Shown here piece by piece: positions 58,494 to 61,478 of a stretch of DNA of 61,478 nt (its first letter is position 1; each line of letters starts with the position of its first letter). A model generated the notes under the pieces. The model did no database searches and was not told where the DNA came from. It worked only from the letters and a program-made list of their open reading frames with translations. The stretch comes from Haemophilus quentini (GTDB lineage Bacteria > Pseudomonadota > Gammaproteobacteria > Enterobacterales > Pasteurellaceae). The stretch is taken from contig MDJB01000004.1 of assembly GCA_001752465.1 (NCBI GenBank), forward strand, positions 1 to 61,478, written 5' to 3'. The translations under genes were made by a program, and so were the position numbers.

Positions 58494-59204
58494 TTATTCA
58501 CGTCCTGGTAATTTTTTCCAAGTAACCTCGTTTCGCAAATAAATCGGTTCAATCTCTAAAGCTGAAATTGTACGTTTTTGCAAGTATTCTACTCGTGCGA
58601 GCTCCAGCATATATAATGCATTAGGCAACGCTATATCTGAGCTCGTTATATTTTTTTCAGTAAATTGAGAATATGCTGCCCAACCAGTCCCGACTCTAAA
58701 TGCATTATCATCTCGAAACTGTTTAATTACTTGTTCTGGGGAACAAACTTGTTCAGTTATGATTTCTCGCCATTGAAAAAATTCCCCGACATCAGACCGC
58801 ACTTTTTCTCTCACTAATTGAGAAAAATAAACTTCGTTCATTCTCGCATCAATCGCGGCAACGACATTTTCTGCTTGATGTAATTCAAATGCCGCCTGTG
58901 CCATTGCGGTTAAATTTGAAATAGGAATGACAGGCAAATCAGCACCAAATGCTAAACCTTGTGCAATCCCAGCACCAACACGAACTCCAGTAAAACTACC
59001 AGGCCCACGCCCAAAGGCGAGGGCATCAACTTGATTTAAACGTAAACCTGAATTTGCCAAAATTTCATCAATCATGGGTAAAATTCGTTTGGTATGAGTG
59101 CGTTGAGCAAGTTCATTAATATGTGTTTTCTCACCATGATGAAATAAAGCGACTGAACAGGCTTCAGTTGAAGCATCTAGCGCCAATAAAGTTAAATTTT
59201 GCAT
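58494..59204 (-). CDS. tsaB: tRNA t6A biosynthesis protein TsaB
   Basis: This 236-residue ASKHA-fold protein has LLALDASTEACSVALFH, GRGPGSFTGVRVGAGIAQGL and AIDARMNEVYFSQ. With TsaD and TsaE it makes the threonylcarbamoyl-adenosine modification at A37 of ANN-decoding tRNAs. It follows yoaA by 12 nt and precedes slp, as in E. coli (yoaA-tsaB-yeaY). Confidence 0.96.
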   Translation of the reverse strand: MQNLTLLALDASTEACSVALFHHGEKTHINELAQRTHTKRILPMIDEILANSGLRLNQVDALAFGRGPGSFTGVRVGAGIAQGLAFGADLPVIPISNLTAMAQAAFELHQAENVVAAIDARMNEVYFSQLVREKVRSDVGEFFQWREIITEQVCSPEQVIKQFRDDNAFRVGTGWAAYSQFTEKNITSSDIALPNALYMLELARVEYLQKRTISALEIEPIYLRNEVTWKKLPGRE

Positions 59205-59216
59205 TATTATTCTCGT

Positions 59217-61139
59217 TTATTTATTTTGTAAGAATTGTATCACTTTGTTGAGATCACGGGTACGACTTGAGTTAGGTAAACTTTTCAAAAAAGTTTCACC
59301 ATAATTTCGCATGACTAATCGATTATCACAAATAATCACAACGCCACGATCTGTAACATCGCGAATTAAACGTCCTACGCCTTGTTTCAACGTAATCACC
59401 GCTTCAGGAATTTGAATGTCATTGAATGGATCGCCACTTTGCAAACGACAATCCTCAATACGTGCTTTCAATAAAGGCTCATCTGGTGCGGTAAAGGGAA
59501 GCTTATCGATAATGACTAAAGAAAGTGCATCACCGCGCACATCTACACCTTCCCAAAAGCTAGAGGTAGCCACCAAAACGCTATGCGTTTCTTTTATAAA
59601 TTGCTCGAGTAATTTGCCTTTTGAGGTTTCGCCTTGTAATAGAATCGAAAGGTTACTTTTTTCACGGAAGTATTCTGCTAAGCCGCGCATCATTGAATAA
59701 GAGGTACAAAGAACAAAGCAACGCCCCTTATTTGCTTCGATCACGTGCAATAACATTTCTCCTAGTGAGCTTAATGTATTAGCCTGATTCGTATTCGGCA
59801 AATATCGAGGCACACAAAGCAAAGACTGCTCAGAATAATTAAAAGGACTCGGTAAAATTTTTTGTGTAGCATCTTCAATGCCTAAACGTTGGCAGAAATG
59901 ATTAAAAGTCCCCCCCACTTCTAATGTCGCGGATGTGAATATCCAAGCAGCTTCTTTAGCTTCGAGCTGAGCACCAAATTTATCTGCTACTGTCAATGGC
60001 GTAATATGTAAACCAAACTGGCGACCATTTCCTTCATACCAATAACAATAACCCACAATATTTGTTTCAGATAAACGCTTGAGCTGAATTTTAATGGATT
60101 CAACGCGCTCAAAAATGCTATCCAAAGTTTGGGAGCGACCAAGCGCTAATTTAATTACCTCAGCTAAAAAATCTATTTTCTCCTGTAATAATTCAAAGGA
60201 TTTTTTCACCGCACTTTGCGTGTAAAGCTCACGCCAATTTCCTCGAACATTACTCCCATTACCCAGTAATAAACGAAAATCTTGTACAACCTTCAGTAAG
60301 GTATCAGATGTTGTGCCAAGCTGCTGCATATCTTTAAGTTCTGTGCGGTAAACAATATTAATATCCTTACACAAATCAAAAAGCTGGCGTGATGTTAAAG
60401 ATTGACCAAAATATTGACTGGCAATATCTGGTAACTGATGAGCTTCGTCAAAAATAATCACTTCTGCATTTGGAATAAGTTCGCCAAAACCACTTTCTTT
60501 CACAGCCATATCAGCAAAAAATAAATGATGATTAACCACAACAAAATCAGCATTTAATGCTTTTTTACGCGCACTTGCTACATAACATTCTGAATAATTA
60601 GGGCAATCGGTGCCTAAACAGCTTTCCGCTGTACTTGTCAGTTGAGGAATAATTGGGCTATCTTCTGCAAGCTCAATACATTCTGTAAAATCGCCTGTTT
60701 TAGTACTGTTGTTCCATTTTCGTACTTTGCTTAATTCAGCTAAAACGGACTTATCTCCAAGCACACCTTGAGCAATAACTTGATCTAAACGTTCTAAACA
60801 AAGATAGTTTGCTCGACCTTTTAGCAATGCAATTTTACCCGTGAAATTGAGGGCTTTTTTAATAGCAGGAAGATCTCGATTAAAAAGCTGATCTTGAAGA
60901 TTTTTAGATCCTGTAGAAATAATTGTTTTTTTACCAAATACTAGAGCAGGAGCCAGATATGCAAAAGTCTTTCCTGTCCCCGTTCCAGCTTCAATAACAA
61001 GGGAAGATTTATTTTGGATTGACTCGCCAACTGCATGTGCCATTTCAATCTGCTCAGTTCGAGGTCTAAAACCTTTGATACTTTGACTTAATTCGCCATT
61101 AACAGAGAAAATATTAGAAATGCGATCTTGATAATTCAT
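59217..61139 (-). CDS. yoaA: DinG/XPD-family helicase YoaA
   Basis: This 640-residue SF2 helicase has Walker A IEAGTGTGKTFAYL, DEAH box IIFDEAHQLPD, iron-sulfur cysteines (Cys in NYLCLERL and the cluster ESCLGTDCPNYSEC) and motif VI QGVGRLIRD. YoaA acts with the polymerase chi subunit in DNA damage tolerance. Length and the yoaA-tsaB pair match E. coli. The promoter must lie in the ~120 bp between its start and the rRNA terminator. Confidence 0.93.
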   Translation of the reverse strand: MNYQDRISNIFSVNGELSQSIKGFRPRTEQIEMAHAVGESIQNKSSLVIEAGTGTGKTFAYLAPALVFGKKTIISTGSKNLQDQLFNRDLPAIKKALNFTGKIALLKGRANYLCLERLDQVIAQGVLGDKSVLAELSKVRKWNNSTKTGDFTECIELAEDSPIIPQLTSTAESCLGTDCPNYSECYVASARKKALNADFVVVNHHLFFADMAVKESGFGELIPNAEVIIFDEAHQLPDIASQYFGQSLTSRQLFDLCKDINIVYRTELKDMQQLGTTSDTLLKVVQDFRLLLGNGSNVRGNWRELYTQSAVKKSFELLQEKIDFLAEVIKLALGRSQTLDSIFERVESIKIQLKRLSETNIVGYCYWYEGNGRQFGLHITPLTVADKFGAQLEAKEAAWIFTSATLEVGGTFNHFCQRLGIEDATQKILPSPFNYSEQSLLCVPRYLPNTNQANTLSSLGEMLLHVIEANKGRCFVLCTSYSMMRGLAEYFREKSNLSILLQGETSKGKLLEQFIKETHSVLVATSSFWEGVDVRGDALSLVIIDKLPFTAPDEPLLKARIEDCRLQSGDPFNDIQIPEAVITLKQGVGRLIRDVTDRGVVIICDNRLVMRNYGETFLKSLPNSSRTRDLNKVIQFLQNK

Positions 61140-61271
61140 TAAATTAGAAAAACATAAATTTTTATTAGTTTAACAAACTTATAAAAAATCGTATATGGAG
61201 ATAGCAGTTTTATTAAAACTAAAGTTAGACTCTTATTTCTTTAATATCATGAATAGATTATAAAGAACAAA

Positions 61272-61297
61272 AACCCCATATCTTTCGACACGGGGTT
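61272..61297 (-). terminator. rRNA operon terminator
   Basis: On the minus strand AACCCCGTGTC-GAAA-GATATGGGGTT forms an 11-bp stem (two G-T pairs) followed by a T-rich tract, about 45 nt beyond the 5S gene. Confidence 0.9.
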
Positions 61298-61342
61298 CTT
61301 ATCTTTTATTCTACTCTGCTTCATTCTATTTATGTATTTGGT

Positions 61343-61459
61343 AACCTGGCGGTGTCCTACTCTCACATGGGGAAGCCCCACACTACCATCGGCATTACAG
61401 CGTTTCACTTCTGAGTTCGGTATGGTGTCAGGTGGTTCCACCGCACTATCGCCGCCAGG
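61343..61459 (-). rRNA. rrf: 5S ribosomal RNA
   Basis: The minus strand shows the universal 5S sequence: CCTGGCGGCGATAGTGCGGT at the 5' end, the CCGAACTCAGAAGTGAAACG core, GAGAGTAGG and the closing ACCGCCAGGTT. The ends are placed to within a few nucleotides by pairing of the two termini. It marks the distal end of an rRNA operon transcribed leftward. 23S would lie beyond the right edge. Confidence 0.96.
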
Positions 61460-61478
61460 ATAATCCTTTGATAACTCG

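Overview
The window is an AT-rich chromosomal segment from a Haemophilus of the H. influenzae / H. haemolyticus group. Evidence: DNA uptake signal sequences (USS core AAGTGCGGT / ACCGCACTT) recur throughout, often as inverted pairs after genes. The protein set (P6/Pal, P1/FadL, a short TyrR, the Tol system, the ruv operon) is typically Haemophilus. As I recall it, Pal differs from the near-invariant H. influenzae P6 at about six positions, so H. haemolyticus or a divergent H. influenzae is possible.

Region 1 (1-5.5 kb) is the right end of a prophage or phage satellite. It holds three overlapping small genes, a damaged membrane-protein gene, a KilA-N protein, an AntA-type antirepressor, a tiny secreted protein, a helix-turn-helix protein and a tyrosine integrase pointing at two tRNA-Lys genes. 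Its most interesting part is the antA leader. A near-consensus promoter drives a predicted ~83-nt terminated RNA. Two segments of that RNA (8 and 10 nt) are perfectly complementary, in antisense order, to the leader downstream. The leader also carries a 36-codon ORF and second copies of both RNA segments, one overlapping the antA ribosome-binding site. The layout matches the c4-icd-ant immunity region of phages P1/P7.

Region 2 (5.6-13.7 kb, minus strand): tRNA-Lys(UUU) and tRNA-Lys(CUU), then an E. coli-like block, in transcription order cydA-cydB-cydX-ybgE-ybgC-tolQ-tolR-tolA-tolB-pal. It links cytochrome bd oxidase to the Tol-Pal envelope machine. A perfect FNR box and a CRP-like site lie upstream of cydA.

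Region 3 (14-26.5 kb): a small periplasmic protein; aspS, nudB, yebC, ruvC, ruvA and ruvB (minus strand); a methyltransferase-like membrane protein, cmoA, glpT, gloA and rnt. Next comes a histidine-type transcription attenuator (a leader peptide with five consecutive His codons plus alternative hairpins) placed before a transporter, not a biosynthetic operon. Then priC and tRNA-Ser.

Region 4 (26.6-50 kb): rne, rluC, hfq, hflX, tyrR, a murein endopeptidase, znuCB, accA, pdxY-tilS, a MarC-family gene, ogt-mutH, ompP1/fadL, a YfcZ-family gene, purM (with a PurR box), nudF-cpdA, xseA, a palindromic MITE-like element, and rnfH-roxA.

Region 5 (50-61.5 kb): a gene graveyard (frameshifted EamA transporter, dead relBE pair, tail of an AAA+ ATPase), then pth, ychF and a twice-frameshifted oafA-like O-acetyltransferase with a short GCAA-type tract. 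On the minus strand follow yoaA, tsaB, slp, fadD and rnd. The window ends in the 5S rRNA gene and terminator of an rRNA operon.
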